Part shown: in pieces, positions 1 to 12,486 of the stretch
Numbering within the stretch: the first letter of the stretch is position 1
How the letters are laid out: the number at the start of each line of letters is the position of its first letter
DNA from: Parietichytrium sp. I65-24A
Taxonomy: Eukaryota > Sar > Bigyra > Thraustochytrida > Thraustochytriidae
Direction of reading: 5' to 3'
Assembly (NCBI GenBank): GCA_012862575.1
Contig: BLSF01000037.1
Location: 124,001 to 188,000 of the forward strand
Length of the DNA: 64,000 nt
The notes under the pieces: generated by a model
Told to the model about the DNA's origin: nothing
Database searches by the model: none
The model's input: only the letters and a program-made list of their open reading frames with translations
Program-made: the position numbers and the translations under genes

Positions 1-3000
1 TTAGGTTTCGCAGCTATAAATGTAAAACGTGTATCAAAGAAAAAGAGAGTCCAGTCTATCTAACCAAAAGCATGTCTTTTTCATTCGTTCGAAAGGTGTG
101 CCGAGAACAAGCCCAACAACACGTTGCCAAAAACGAGTGCCTCATCTTCTCCTCTGCGTCCTTCTCTCGTTTACAGTTCAGTTCAAGGCGCGCTTTAAAA
201 TGCAGTTTCATGCCCCCAGTCTCTCGCCACATTTAAATGAGTCCACAATCAGCAAGCTCGTCTTGTTTGCTTGCCATCACTTGCCTCCCATCCGCCCTGT
301 CTTTCATGAAACCAGGGAAGCATGTCCCTCAAGGAATCGGTGCGGGTGTGCCTCACCTTTTCTCGTCCACACGATTCGAGCGTTGGCGTTGTGTAACTCA
401 TTTGTTTCTTTGGGAGACGAAAGAAAGAAATGCTTACCTCTCTGGAACTGCAAGCGAAGTGTCACTCACACGTTCGTGAGAATCAAAAGTCACTCGCTCG
501 CATTCGTTCTCGCCTCGGCCTCTCAACAACAGCCTTGCTCCATTCGACTTTTTCAAATTTAGCAGTTTTCTTCAAGGCAAAATGATGCTTCTTCATTTCA
601 CTAAACAAGAACAACAAAAGCCAAGATACGAAGATGAAAACTTATGATTTCCTTCTTTCGGGCGAGAACAACGCAGGCGAAGCGCACTCTCTTGCGTGCG
701 ATTTCGCGTTTTTCTTGGTACTCGTACCCAACAACCCATGACCTTTATCAGTACAACATTCTCACAGCCAGTCGAAAACTTGGCGGCGCAGTAGGGCTCC
801 GTGGCTTTTAACAGTGATGATAGATGGGGCATATGCCCACGTGACAGTTACCACAGAAATTCCCTCCCAGTCAACACACCCGCTTTCGCTGCTATTTCTA
901 TTCACTTGTTTATCTCTCGAATAATCAGGAAAAAAGTAGAATTTAAATTGTGGGTGGCTGTGTACTGTAGCGAATGAGTGCTAGTAGTACAGTCGCGCAC
1001 GTGTTGCAGCATTATGCAGGTAACTATCATTTAGTCTACAAGGCACATCTGGAGGAGAAGGTAACTTTCTTTACAGTTAGTTAAACTCTAAATTTTATCT
1101 GAGTTATAATAACTCCACATAAGTACTACTGATACCCAGAACAATACTTTTCCTTTCGAGCAACCACTCATTTAAACGGCGAATCGAGAAAACTGCGCGC
1201 CAGATCACCATCGCCTCGCCGCCCGGTTCCAGTGAATTGCAAAGCAAACTCCTAGCGGCGCACTCTTTGACAAAACCGCTCACTCTCCTTGCCTCCTCCC
1301 GCTCGAAACGCCACAGATCTCCTTCGAATCAGAGATTCTGAGAGAGAGCTTCGTGAGGATTTCACGGTCAATCGAGAAGGAGGAAGGAAGCGGGTGGGAA
1401 AAGGAAGGAAGGAAGAAAAGGGGGGAAAAGCCTAGGACATGGACACTCATTCTATTTCCACGAGGAAGGGTAACCTGTGGTGCCAACATTCTTCATCAGG
1501 AAGTCTCACTCGGTGTCGGGGATTGTGAGAGGGGCCGGGGCGGAGAAGATGACGGAGATGGCGGCGTCAGGTACTCCGAGTACTGCGTGGCTACTGAGTG
1601 CGGAGTAGTGTGGCTGCTCGCGTTGTGCATCCCTCCGCGCCCCTCGCGATGCCCTCAAGGCGAAAGTTGCCCCACGCCGGGAGCCACTCACTGCTCGTCG
1701 CCGAATTGTACGATATTGACTGTGAGGGAGGATAAGGATGCACAGTTGGCGCACCGCCCCGTGCTACTTGCACTTTGGGAGCGAGTGAAATTCTTAACTT
1801 GGATCGAGAATCCTGAATTGAGAGATTTCATTTCATTTTATTCTATTTCATTTTATTACTTCAAGCTCAGAAAAATAATAAAAAATTGAAAATTTCTTTT
1901 CAGAGAAAGAAGTTTACGGCGGTTCTATTCCTTTCCATAGAACTGAACATGCAAGTAAAGCGCCTCACGTTATTTAATTTACGCTATACTCGCTCAGGGA
2001 TCAGCTAACATTGCAAAAAATGTGAATAAGTTCATTCATTGTTAAGAGAATTCCGAAACATTTTTCATCTCAATTGTTCATGAAAAGAAACGTTGCACAA
2101 TTCATTTTCATTTTAAAAAAAATTGTCTTGTACTTTCGAAGTGGAGATCAAAATTCGTTTGTTGTTTGAAGAGTGCGACTTACCATCTCCTTTCTCCCTG
2201 GCCTGTGGCTTGCAGTAGGTAAACGATAAGATCTTCGCAAGTGTTGGTGTCAACCACGTCCATGTTGCGAGGGCTATGCATGTTCATAGCAGGAGCGTTA
2301 CGATAGTGGCGTGAATGTTACGTTTCCAGAGGTTCCAAGCTCATGTATTTTCTTCAAATCAAGGTAGGAGATATTGTGCCTTTGGTCTTCACAATCCTAC
2401 CAATGGTGGCAAGTCACCGCACTCTTCGATCACTGTGTTTGCACAGTTTGTCTGGACAGTTGTCGACCGAATAACGCTCCCCGAATACTGCAGTATCAGA
2501 GGCGCGCCGACTGGCTGGAAGAAGCATGTGCCTAGGTCGACGCTGTAAACACCGGCTAAGTGGTGCGCAGGTAGATTGTTGATTGTTGATCGTTGATCGT
2601 CAATTGACCTTGTCTGTTTGTGCTTCTTTATCTGAATTGACTATTCTGTGTTCGTAGTTAGGAGTGTATGTTGCGCCTTTTGTGCCACAAGCCTGCCCTA
2701 TGCGTCCCATGTGTGGGGGGGGGGACAAAATCTGAATTCTGAATTTTGCGCAATTTTTTTTTTCTCCTTTACCTGAAGAAAAAAAAATTCTGTTGTCTTT
2801 CTTTTTTGTTTTTTCGCAGCTTATGGATCAAACTGCGGCGTGGGTTTTGGCCATAGCCTTTCGCGACAACGAGGACGAATCTTTTCCAGGATTCAGAACT
2901 CCGAATTGAGAATTATTTCGAAATCAGCAGAAGAGGGGGCGAAATTCTGTTTAATTCTAATTACAAAAATTGAAAACGCAAAACTTGCAAACAAACAACC

Positions 3001-4305
3001 GAACACAGCTTTTAGCTAGCTAGTATACTCTGGTGCTAGTGCCTACGGTTAAAGAATTGATTTCCTGATGTCGGAGGGGGATCTCTTTGGTGCTTGTCAA
3101 GGAGGAAAGACGTGACTGTGGTTTCCAATCTCTTTTCACTTGTAGAGTTCTTTCTGAACTAGGATTAGGACCGTCACAAATCATCTCTTTCCCAGAACTT
3201 GACACGGTTGAGTTGTAGCCTTTGAGCCATCCAACCGCTACTAATCACAACACACCGGCCACGAAAACACAACAATCGATCCAAAGGAGAGAGAAAAAGA
3301 AAAGAAAGTTGTTGAGAAATTCACCAAACTGACATTTCGAGCCAAAACAGAGAGACGACGGATCGATCGTTTGTTGGGTTTGGCAAGAAATTCTATTTTG
3401 CACACTGTTCTTAAGCATCCCGAAAGTGAGCAAAAAATTCATCCCTACTGTTTTACATATTTATTAGCTCTATAACATGATCTCGAGGGAGAGCGCGAAA
3501 CTTAAGGGGCTCTTCAGGATCTAGCTATTTCCAGCTCCCTAAGAGTACTAACTTTAGTTACAGGCAAAGCGTAGGATAGCTAAATAAGCTTTCAAAACGA
3601 ACCAAATAGCCTACGAATAGCGTTATATCTCCATTAGTCGGAGATCATTTCTGCCTTCCGAGAGAGGGCTCCCACCCTTCTGACGTTGAGGGAAGCTTTG
3701 AAAGGAGAAGGTATAAAAGCTGCGAATTGTGGGTTAGCATAGTGACCACAGCTAGTTAGTGAAGCAAGACCATGCGGATTATCTAGTGTAAATGTTGAAC
3801 CACAGAACAGTCAAGATGTATCTGTGGTAGGCACGAAAATCAATTTTTGTTCTGCTCTTCAAAATTGTAGATGAGAGCCCTAAGCAGACACCTAGGGCCG
3901 AGGTGAGGAAATCCAAACAAAATGTTGTTCGATTTCAATGTTGCTGTGAGGGAGATTCTGTGTGAAACACGTAAGTTGACACATTTTGAAACTTTTTTTT
4001 GGGTGTTGAAGACTGACTCATCACACCGTCATTCGTGTTGAAGGTCACAACAACACGCGCCTCGACTCTTGACCTCAAAATACTTTGTGTAAGGCATTGG
4101 CCCTCACAGTCTTTTTATAAATTTGCTCTTTCGCTTATAACTCACCAAAATACGCCGATGCAACCAATCTCTCTGGAAATAGCACACCCCCATTGCTGTG
4201 AATACTATTCAGCTCTACCGGTTCTCCCAGGGAAAAAAAGTCAAGAGCTGATGTTCGTTGACTTTGTCAGAGTACGGTAGAAAATTTTCATCGACTGTGA
4301 ACGAG

Positions 4306-4331
4306 AAAAAAGAAGAAGAAGAAGAAGAAGA
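4306..4331. repeat. (GAA)n microsatellite
   Basis: A run of about eight GAA/AGA triplets lies in spacer DNA, not in a supported reading frame. Confidence 0.85.
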
Positions 4332-4644
4332 GCAAGATCACGAAATGATTTAGACCTATTGTCACCGTTAGCAAGCCACTACAACCCAATCAAACGCACG
4401 AGCTACCGTATAAGGTGGTGGGTTTAGTGGGGGCATTACACTTATCTACCGTCAACGCGTAAAACAAAGTCTCTCACGAGGTGGTGGGGTAGGCGGCGCA
4501 CGAAATCAAACCCGCCTACAGTCGGAAAACAACTACCGTATGAGTAGAAGTACCACTAGTTCACACAACTATGCTCTGAGCGAGAGGGACCACACAGTGA
4601 ATGGCAATTATTTCATTCCTTCTTTTCTTTTCAATCAAAACAAT

Positions 4645-4686
4645 CGAAATCGAAATTGAAATTGAAATCAAATTTGAAATTGAAAA
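4645..4686. repeat. GAAATT/GAAATC hexamer run
   Basis: About seven imperfect hexamers (ATCGAA, ATTGAA, TTTGAA variants) follow one another in an AT-rich stretch. They resemble in sequence the CGAAATT words that are dispersed from 7.3 to 9.9 kb. Confidence 0.7.
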
Positions 4687-7294
4687 ACCAACCAAATTGA
4701 AAAGTTGGAAACGCACGGTCAGACGACACCATTCGGTGAGCTGATTGGGTTCTCTCGGGGATTCTCGCTCCGTCAGCTTCACTTGAACCAGGTATCTTTC
4801 GTTTCTTCTTCGCCGTCCGTTCTCGCCAAGGAATGCACCAACTTGCCCTTCTTCGTCCTGAGGCCAAGTACTCGGCGCTAACGAACTGAGTCTAACGGCG
4901 CTCAGCTGAGGTGCCACTGCCTACCTGCCCATCTCCATCGTATAATTCTGAAAATCAAAATTCAAAAGATGACCGAGTCAGTGGGCATGTGTGCGCTTCT
5001 TCTTCTTCTCTTCTCTCTCGCTTCAGAACATGTGACTGCGAGTTCATATAGTTCAGAAAGCAATTCTGAAAAATAAATTTGCAAACTCGTGGAGAGTGTA
5101 AATTGTGAGAACTTTGTTTGCCACCGCGCCCGAAGTTGACCATCGCGACAGACTCACTCGCTCACTATCTCACTCGCTCCAGTTCATCCCCTCGCCGTTG
5201 CGCGTCGGCATGAAACTCTGTTGTTGGTATCTCTGCAACCTTGAAACAACATTCAACCCGCCTTGATCGCGGGGCCTCAGCGTGCGCTGGGCGATGCTTA
5301 CTTGGACCGTCTCGAGCCGAACGACTGGGAGAAGGAATCGTTCATGATTCGAAAAAAGAAAGAAAACACTTGGAGACCGGCCGTGTCCTGCGTTTTTGCG
5401 TTGCGCTGACTTGCCTTGCAATGCAAGAGTTTATCTCGCTTCGCTGGTCGTGGCTCTGCGCCGAACGACTCAAGAGTCTTCACACTGCGTCCCTCACACA
5501 GCGGTGGCACCCTCACATCTCTTGTACTCAGTACCATACCTGCGAACGTGTTGGGAGGGAGGGGCACACTTTTTTCTTTCTCGTTTTCTCCTCCCGTAGC
5601 TGGCGCTATTGTACCCGGTAACGTATCGGCCACTACCCACCCTGTACGAATGCGAGCCCATTCCACACAGAATTCACACTGTGCGATTGCGTAATGCTCG
5701 CTAATACCAATTCGAAACTTGGTCGATTTCGTGTCCCCCTTCATTTTTAGTAGTGCGCTACCTATGCTTTTCAACTAGGAGATCGGGCAATGCGTTGTGT
5801 ATAAAGGAAATCTCTACTAGTCTAAATTTGACGAACATACAGTAGGGAGTATTTTAGTGCAAGAATTATCGTTTTCCGCAAGTAGATATACCCCTTCCCT
5901 CTTCCGGCAATCCCTGACTTGTTGATTTACAAAGACTGATGACAAGACATTCACTCTGCATCCACGATAAATGGAAGCGCCCGTCGACTGAAGCGCCCTC
6001 GAAATATGCTTGAGAGAGGGAAAGAGAAAGACGTGCGAGCACAAGATGTGATCATTTTCGATACGCTGGTGAAGGGCTTCCAGTCTTTTCGAGAACATAC
6101 CTGGAGGGTTTCACTCTTCTCCCGCTTGTCTCGTGCTCTTCAACTGGACTTGCCATCCGGAGTAAAACCCTCTCACAGTGATCAGGTGTGGCCAACAACA
6201 AAGGCAGGAAAAGTTGACAACTTTTCTTCTCAAAATGAAGACAAATTGAATGGGTCTCTGCGTCCTTTCTGTAAATCCTGCGCCTCTAGCGCTCTTGATA
6301 GTCGACTCTACACTCGATCTGTCTGTGTCTTTACCTTTTTGGGACTTTTTTCTCGCATGGTCTAGGAGGGGGGGAGGCGAAAGATTTCCTTCAACTCCAT
6401 CCCTTCCACTCTGTCTGTACCTAATACCCCTCTACTGAGACCACCTGCGACGCCAGCCCCCTTCCCTCTCCCGTGCCCCCAGTACGAGAGATGGAATTGA
6501 GTCTCCACTTTATTCGTTGATACGCCCCTCTACACTACAGGTGGACGCGGAGGAGGCAGGCAGCGGCTCAAAAGAGTTGAGTGGTGGTGTTTCTTTTCAG
6601 ATTGAACTTTTTGGTCACCTCGGGACTCCGGGAACTTCACACATCCGCACTATCCATGATTCCATGATGATGAAACTTTTCGAACATGTCAATGATTTCT
6701 GTCAACTTTTGAAACCACTCCACACCCGCCTAATCACCACTATCTTAAACATTAGATGACTATTTTCCTCAAACACAAGTTCGTGGGTTGCATATCCCAG
6801 AGCAGTTCGCCTACCAACAAAACTATATATTTAAAGGTCTAGTATCAGTTCATCACGTGAAACACTTCCCATGTGTTGAAACTTGGGACCCTAAACAATT
6901 TCTTTTATTGCCGACCCTAATCACTGATAGCACTCTCATGGAGGAATTCACAAACTGGGAGGCTCTACTGATATTCCTAAGAAGCGAAAAAAGTATGGCA
7001 CAACTTATCCATTCCGGGAGAATGTAGGAGGAAGGCTGCGACATCCGGGAGAAGGCAGAAGGGATGTGCAGTGGGAGAAAGAAGGAACCAAAAAACCGGC
7101 AGAGAAATACAGCCGTCAAAATGTAGGCGGGCAGCAGACCAAGGAAATTCTCACAGGTCTCGAATATCTTCAGTTGAAATTCGGCGGGCTACGCTTTCCT
7201 AATCGCGACAATAGCAACACTATTCCTCCCTTGGCATGTTTTTGCGCGTTTTCCACCTAGTTCACACGCTAGCAGCCTTACTGGATTCATCGTC

Positions 7295-9908
7295 CGAAAT
7301 TCATGCATGTGTTTCGACTCGGTGAACCCATGAGAAATCTTCGCCTTCTGCGAAATTTAGGCCCGGACGAAATTCTTCGTGGCTGCGGCGCACACTAGCA
7401 GTGCTGGTATGCCCGCAGTAGCACAGCGCAGCGCTCTGGTGCGGATTTGGTGAACCGCGAGTGAGTCTCTCGCCAAGATTTCTTGTCCTTGGTAATGCCT
7501 ACTGAAAGTGGTAGCTGGGCCGATCAATCCAACGTTCATTTTTTCGTTGTCTTTTTTTCTTTTCCCAGGTTTGATGCCTCCCGCGGTTCTTTTTGTTTTC
7601 CCCCTTTTACTTGTTCTGCGAAACTTGTCGAAAAACGGAATTTCAGACATTTTCAGATTTCTTGCCCGACGAGAGATTTCGCGATCCACCTTCGCAGCTA
7701 TAGCTCTTTAGCGGAAACACAAGCCTGTCAGAACGTCAACTTCGCAGACTTCTCATAGGTCATCTCGCATCGGCCAACGAGGCGAAGGGTCCTGCCACGA
7801 ATTTCGAGTGCTATTCATTTGCCCAACAGTGTCCTGGCAAAGACTGAAGGGGAAGCAAGATATCTTCTCGTTTTCAGAGACTCTCGATGGGGTTACACTA
7901 AATTATATAGCAACTTTTCTCGAAACTTCAAGATTTCCTTCATGGTTTCAATTCATTGATTCCCAATTTCGCCCTCTCACGATTTTCAGGCACCGATTTT
8001 TGTGCCCCCGCCACAGCAAGTAGAGAGTGTATACCACGATCATTAAGACACCAAAGATTGCCGCCAGCGCAAGGTGGCGCAATTTCGACTGTTTCGACTC
8101 AAAAGATGAGAAATCTATTTTTTCGTTGGTGAAGGTTGTGACGAAATTCTCGTGTCAACTCGAAATTAGGCTCAAGTTGTCCAGGCTGTCGTATGGTGAA
8201 CGCTAAGATCACTGAAGGTTGGGGAATCAAAATTTCGTTGGAACAAATTCAACTCCATGGAGGAGCGATGGATTTCCCACACTTCATTGAACACTACCAA
8301 ACCGCCTAGGAAAAGCGCGCGAGAAACTTGTCGCTCCGAATTTTCGTTGGATTTTCGACGCAGGATTGACGAATTTCACATTTAGAGGGAACGATGATGA
8401 ATCTCTAAAAGGAAAAGAAGAACATCGCTGCTGATTTCGTCGACCCACGAAATTCGTCTGAGCTGCGACTCTCTCTGGTGCGTGATTGACGACACGACCC
8501 ACGAAAACCGAGCTTCAGCTCTACCACCTGCCACCTTAAACCCTACGCCTCGGGCTCCTCGATCAGAATTTCGTCTGAGCTTCACCACATTTGGGAACGC
8601 GGGCGAGCCATGCGCATTGCGAATTTCGAGGTTGTCGTTTCCAAGAAATCTTTGCGCGAGGAAAAAAAAAGGAAAGAAAAGAAAAAGGGAAGGAGATCTT
8701 CTTGCAACGACAGTCGAAATTTCGCGGGCAGTAAGTCCTGCTTAAAGGTACGCCTAAGCATTCAACCGAAGATTTTCGGGTGCGACGACATCAACAGAGG
8801 AGGGTGTGGGAAATCCATCCATGGAAATTTGGTGGAGCGAAAAAACATGGGAAACAAAACAGACAAGAAAACAGAAGAAACGCCTTCTTCTTCTCCCAGT
8901 GATTTTCGTGATTTTCGTGGTCCTCCTCCCCCGTGCTGTCTTTCCCCAATTCGTCAACTTCTTGACTCTTACCAGTCTGTTTATCGATTGGTTAGCATCC
9001 GAAAACGGGAATCAAAACAGAATTTCGAGGGCTCAAAAAACGTTTTCTCGTGGTTTGTTTTTTGGCCAAAGATTTCTAAACTCTAATGTCAATCTTTGGT
9101 TTTGATTCCCAGTTTCTCAGCCCGCGTCCAAATTTTGCAAAGGCGTCTTTCCTTGTCTTCTCATCACCATCCCCAATACCAAACCGTATTTCACTCCTAG
9201 GCTCCGCCCACGAAATTCGGCCTTTGCTAAATTTTCACAGATTGTCTCCTAAACGTTTTCCCGAAACCGGGTCGATTTTCACACATGCGCAAATTTCTCA
9301 TCCCATGTTTTCGGTACTCCTATCATTGACTACTCTTTTCCCCTAAAACAATCACACATCACAACTTTCTTCCAGTATTGTCACGCGGTGGCGACATCCT
9401 CTTCTGCGAAAAATCGTTGCAACACCCCCTCCTATAGAATCAACTATCACTCTTCCAGGCGTCGACACTCAAGTAAAACGGGTGCAACGCGTAGCTATAC
9501 AATAGGCCCTCCTAAATGCGACAGGAATCCCGGGTTTGAACCCCTCCGGACACCCCTTTTTCCGTAGCAGCCATATAGCAATTGCGAACAGCGGCGTGCA
9601 TGACGAAATCTGCCCGCGAGAAACGAGTAGGCTTACTGAGAACGTAGATACATCTATGTAAAGCGGCGTTGTCGAAATCTTTGCTAAATTTCCAAATTCC
9701 GAAAGAAATGGGAAAAGAAAAGAGGAATGAAAAAAACAGAAGAAAATTGGAATTTGAAAGCGGCAGGCTGTCCTATAATTATAGCTAAAACGTACGTAAT
9801 CCATCCCGCTCCTGAATCTGTGAAAATCGTGATTTCTTGCGAGGCAGAGAGACACTATTGTTTAGTCTAACCGTTATCACAACTGCACCCTTTCTCCGAA
9901 ATTTTCGA
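7295..9908. repeat. dispersed CGAAATT / AATTTCG word array
   Basis: The 7-base word CGAAATT or its complement AATTTCG, or a one-base variant, recurs about 18 times, on both strands and at irregular spacing. Examples start at 7295, 7351, 7368, 7798, 7965, 8081, 8142, 8161, 8231, 8448, 8567, 8620, 8715, 9021, 9210 and 9898. Several are extended to CGAAATTCG, CGAATTTCG or the palindrome CGAAATTTCG (8715). A slightly longer shared segment, AATT(T)CGTCTGAGC, occurs near 8451 and 8567. Less than one copy would be expected by chance in 2.6 kb. No gene is supported in the interval. The function is unknown; it may be a protein-binding array or the residue of a decayed repeat. Confidence 0.65.
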
Positions 9909-10660
9909 TGAGATCGCAGGAGGAGAAAATAGTCGACTCAGAGATTTCTTGCTCCCATTCCAATCCAAAAAAAGCAGATGGACTTCCCGCTGAGAACTTG
10001 GGAGCAAACGATAGGACCTCCCTACTCCATTTCCTGAGACTCAGCCAGTCAGGCACAACCAAGGTAGTGTTCACTACAGTTCCCGAAATGTGGGGCAACG
10101 AGTTTGCGCTGATAATACCAACTACGAGACGGATAGGCGAGCCCCTCAACCACAAGAAAGTCAGATCATGGTTCAGCGCGCGACATCGGAGGGTGGTAGT
10201 ACCGGCTGGCTGTCTTCTATGGAACGTTTTTTGTCAGGCTGTCTAGATTTCCTTCCCCGAGACCTTTTTCTTTGGAGAACAAGACCAATGCACAATTCAG
10301 ATTTTTCTCACGTGTTCTCCCCTGCGAACCATGGTCCGGACGTCTATTTTACTTTTTTTTTGACCGTGGCTATTCATCACATCTAGGTCTGGTTAGCATT
10401 AACTGCTATACACACATTGCTCGAGACTCGTCAGAATTTGTTCAAGTCCCGAAAACGGAGCATTCTACCGTGTTTGGCTATGTCAGAGTAACCGCACCAG
10501 TAGAATTCGGAGAGGAGCCAATCCGTCTGATTCGATCCATCTAATAGTAATGGTAGTAATCAAGTCTTGTAGCCCACACATGCAACGCTGCATAAAGAAG
10601 TCTAGGTGAAAAGCGTATCATATCTGTAACAGTTTAATGACAAGGAGTGAGAATGAAGTT
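9909..10660. other. spacer with weak coding-like frames
   Basis: A plus-strand frame with an ATG at 9908 runs 112 codons, and overlapping frames follow to 10544. None matches a family I know, and the minus strand is equally open over 9877-10155, so neither can be preferred. No splice structure was resolved. Confidence 0.4.
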
Positions 10661-10671
10661 CGCCCCAACTT

Positions 10672-11064
10672 TGTGAGGCGCTGTTGGCACGCCCGTTTCA
10701 ACATTCTCCTCCGTTCTATGTCAAATGCAAAACCCCGCCTCCCGATCATGTGAGGAAAACTTGTCGCTCTTCGGGAAGATGAAAGAGGAAGAGATGGTAA
10801 TAGAAAGCGCTATCTGCTATCTCGCGATAGGCTGGCCGTCTCGAAGTGTGAGCGGGGTGTATGTGAGGAGCGCCAAGTTGGGAGTTCTGGGAGGAGGCAA
10901 GTACGGGGTTGGGAGAAAGAAGGGATGTGAGGAGATTCTTCAAAGGAGGCGGGAGAAGGCGGAGTTGTGAGGAGCGAGTCGTGGGAGAACAGAGAGATAC
11001 CGTCAGGCAGAGGGTCTCTCGAATGTTGTGAGGGCGAACAATGTGAGGGACCGCTCTTGTGAGG
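10672..11064 (+). promoter_or_regulatory. eight TGTGAGG words upstream of the Myb gene
   Basis: The exact word TGTGAGG occurs on the plus strand at 10672, 10749, 10862, 10926, 10966, 11027, 11042 and 11058, with a TGTGAGC variant at 10847. All are in the same orientation, and spacing shortens towards the gene. The array ends about 410 bases before the Myb start codon at 11473. One copy every 50 bases is far above chance. It looks like a cluster of binding sites for one DNA-binding protein controlling the Myb gene; the identity of that protein cannot be read from the sequence. Confidence 0.55.
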
Positions 11065-11472
11065 GGGCATCTGCCGGGAAGAGGTAGTAGGAGGGGCCCC
11101 GACGCCGCTCTCACAGAATTCTCCTATTGCCAATTAGTCAAAAGACTAGCCAGTCTCCCTCTGTTGGAAGCGCGGGGCTTACCGCTCGAGTATCAAAGTG
11201 CTAGCGGCCCAATTGAAATGCATGGGGGTTGGGCAACTTGGCGGCACGAAAGCGAGTTTAATCAAACCCCAAACTCAGCTTGAGCAAGCAAAACTCAAAC
11301 AAGAGCAAAACGCAGAGCAAAGCCAAGTCGCTGTGTAGCGAAGACGGAGATCAGATCAAGCGGCAAAGTCAAAACAGCCCGGCACACGACCCCAAGACGG
11401 CGAGCACGTGACCTAACGAGTGACACAGTACATTTGCACAAACCCCAATTGTGCGCACGTAACACAACAACC

Positions 11473-12486
11473 ATGGACGGCTTCGACTTCAACATCGATA
11501 TGGACTTCCTGGAAATTCCTGCCGGAACTAAGGACTATGTTGGCCTCGAGAAGGTCGACCACGACGGCGAGCTGGAGGACTTCTTGAGCGAAGTCTTCGT
11601 GGACCAGGCAGAGAGCACACAGTCATTTTACCCTTTGGATCAGCACAACGACTGCGAGACACCGCGCTCGGACGTGAGCTGCGATGTGTCCTCCCCTGCA
11701 TTGGCTCCTGCGGTCGACATGCAGCATATGCCAACCATCCCAGAGCTCCCACCAGCTGCAATCAGCTTCGACTCATCATCTGAGGCAGCCTCGCAGCCAA
11801 AGTATTACGCCCTCAAGAGCACAGAGTTCTACGAGATGCCAGCGCCAGTGCAGCAGCCAACCATGGCTGCACCAGTGTACGCTGCTCCAATGGACCAGCA
11901 GCAGATGCCTTCCACCCCTGTGCAGAGCTACCCAATGTGCGGGTCTCCTTCCATGGTCAAGATGGAGAACGAGGAGGAGGACGACGATGACTCGAGCGTG
12001 TGCGGTCGCAAGATCTACTACAGGCGCTCATGGACTCCAGAGGAGGACCAGATGCTCATCAAGCTTGTTGAGCAGCACGGACCTCAGCACTGGTCCAAGC
12101 TCGCAGCCTTCATCCCTGGCAAGACCGGCAACCAGCTCAGCCAGCGCTGGTGCAAGGCTCTTGACCCAAACATCAAGAAGGGCAAGTGGAGCGCCGAGGA
12201 GGACGAAGCCCTCCGCAACGCTGTCGCCAAAATCGGCACCAAGTGGAAGGCCATCTCCAAGTTCATCCCAGGCCGCACTGGAAAGCAGTGCCGTGACAGA
12301 TACACTGCTCGCCTCAACCCACAGCTCAAGACCTGCAGGTGGACTCCTCAGGAGGAGGCAGTGGCTCTTCGCGCATACCGCGCATACGGCAACAGGTGGG
12401 CGACCATTCAGAAGCTGCTCCCACATCGCTCGTGGTACACCATTAAATGGAAGATCGAGTCCCTTACCAAGAACGAGCGCAACTAA
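11473..12486 (+). CDS. three-repeat Myb DNA-binding protein
   Basis: This encodes a 337-residue nuclear transcription factor of the Myb type. An acidic, Q/P/S-rich N-terminal half (1-180, including an EEEDDDD stretch at 167-173) probably serves activation or protein contacts. Three Myb repeats follow at about 185-232, 237-284 and 288-333. Their tryptophan spacing is regular: W187/W207/W226, W239/W258/Y277 and W290/W309/W326. The second repeat carries the PGRTGKQCRDRY recognition-helix signature, so sequence-specific DNA binding is expected. The frame is open further upstream, but only from a TTG; the ATG at 11473 has a good context (CAACCATGG). No intron is needed. A TGTGAGG array lies upstream. 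Three-repeat Mybs in other eukaryotes often control cell-cycle genes; that role is not shown here. Confidence 0.9.
   Translation: MDGFDFNIDMDFLEIPAGTKDYVGLEKVDHDGELEDFLSEVFVDQAESTQSFYPLDQHNDCETPRSDVSCDVSSPALAPAVDMQHMPTIPELPPAAISFDSSSEAASQPKYYALKSTEFYEMPAPVQQPTMAAPVYAAPMDQQQMPSTPVQSYPMCGSPSMVKMENEEEDDDDSSVCGRKIYYRRSWTPEEDQMLIKLVEQHGPQHWSKLAAFIPGKTGNQLSQRWCKALDPNIKKGKWSAEEDEALRNAVAKIGTKWKAISKFIPGRTGKQCRDRYTARLNPQLKTCRWTPQEEAVALRAYRAYGNRWATIQKLLPHRSWYTIKWKIESLTKNERN

Larger units (their letters stand above)
1..7290. other. long spacer without a supported gene
   Basis: No reading frame here resembles a known family. The longest frames (about 177 codons at 29-562 and 178 codons at 1353-1889, plus strand) are of a length expected by chance and have low-complexity composition. 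Visible structure is limited to a short GATTGTT/GATCGTT repeat near 2574-2600, a G run near 2714-2723, a GAA run at 4306-4331 and a GAAATT/GAAATC run at 4645-4686. Between 6006 and 7260 four successive plus-strand frames of 60-120 codons sit close together and could be remnants or exons of an unrecognised gene, but I could not join them convincingly. Confidence 0.6.

Noticed and set aside
29-1889. Frames of 177 and 178 codons (29-562 and 1353-1889)
   Set aside because: A couple of frames this long are expected by chance in 64 kb; they start at non-conserved positions, are Ser/Cys- or Arg/Gly-rich and lack domains.
5298-5774. 158-codon minus-strand frame
   Set aside because: Opens at TTG, overlaps several equally open plus-strand frames and matches no family.
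9520-9560. GGGTTTGAACCC resembling a tRNA T-arm
   Set aside because: On either strand the stem beside the TTCAAAC-like loop pairs at only two positions, and no acceptor stem or A-box is found.
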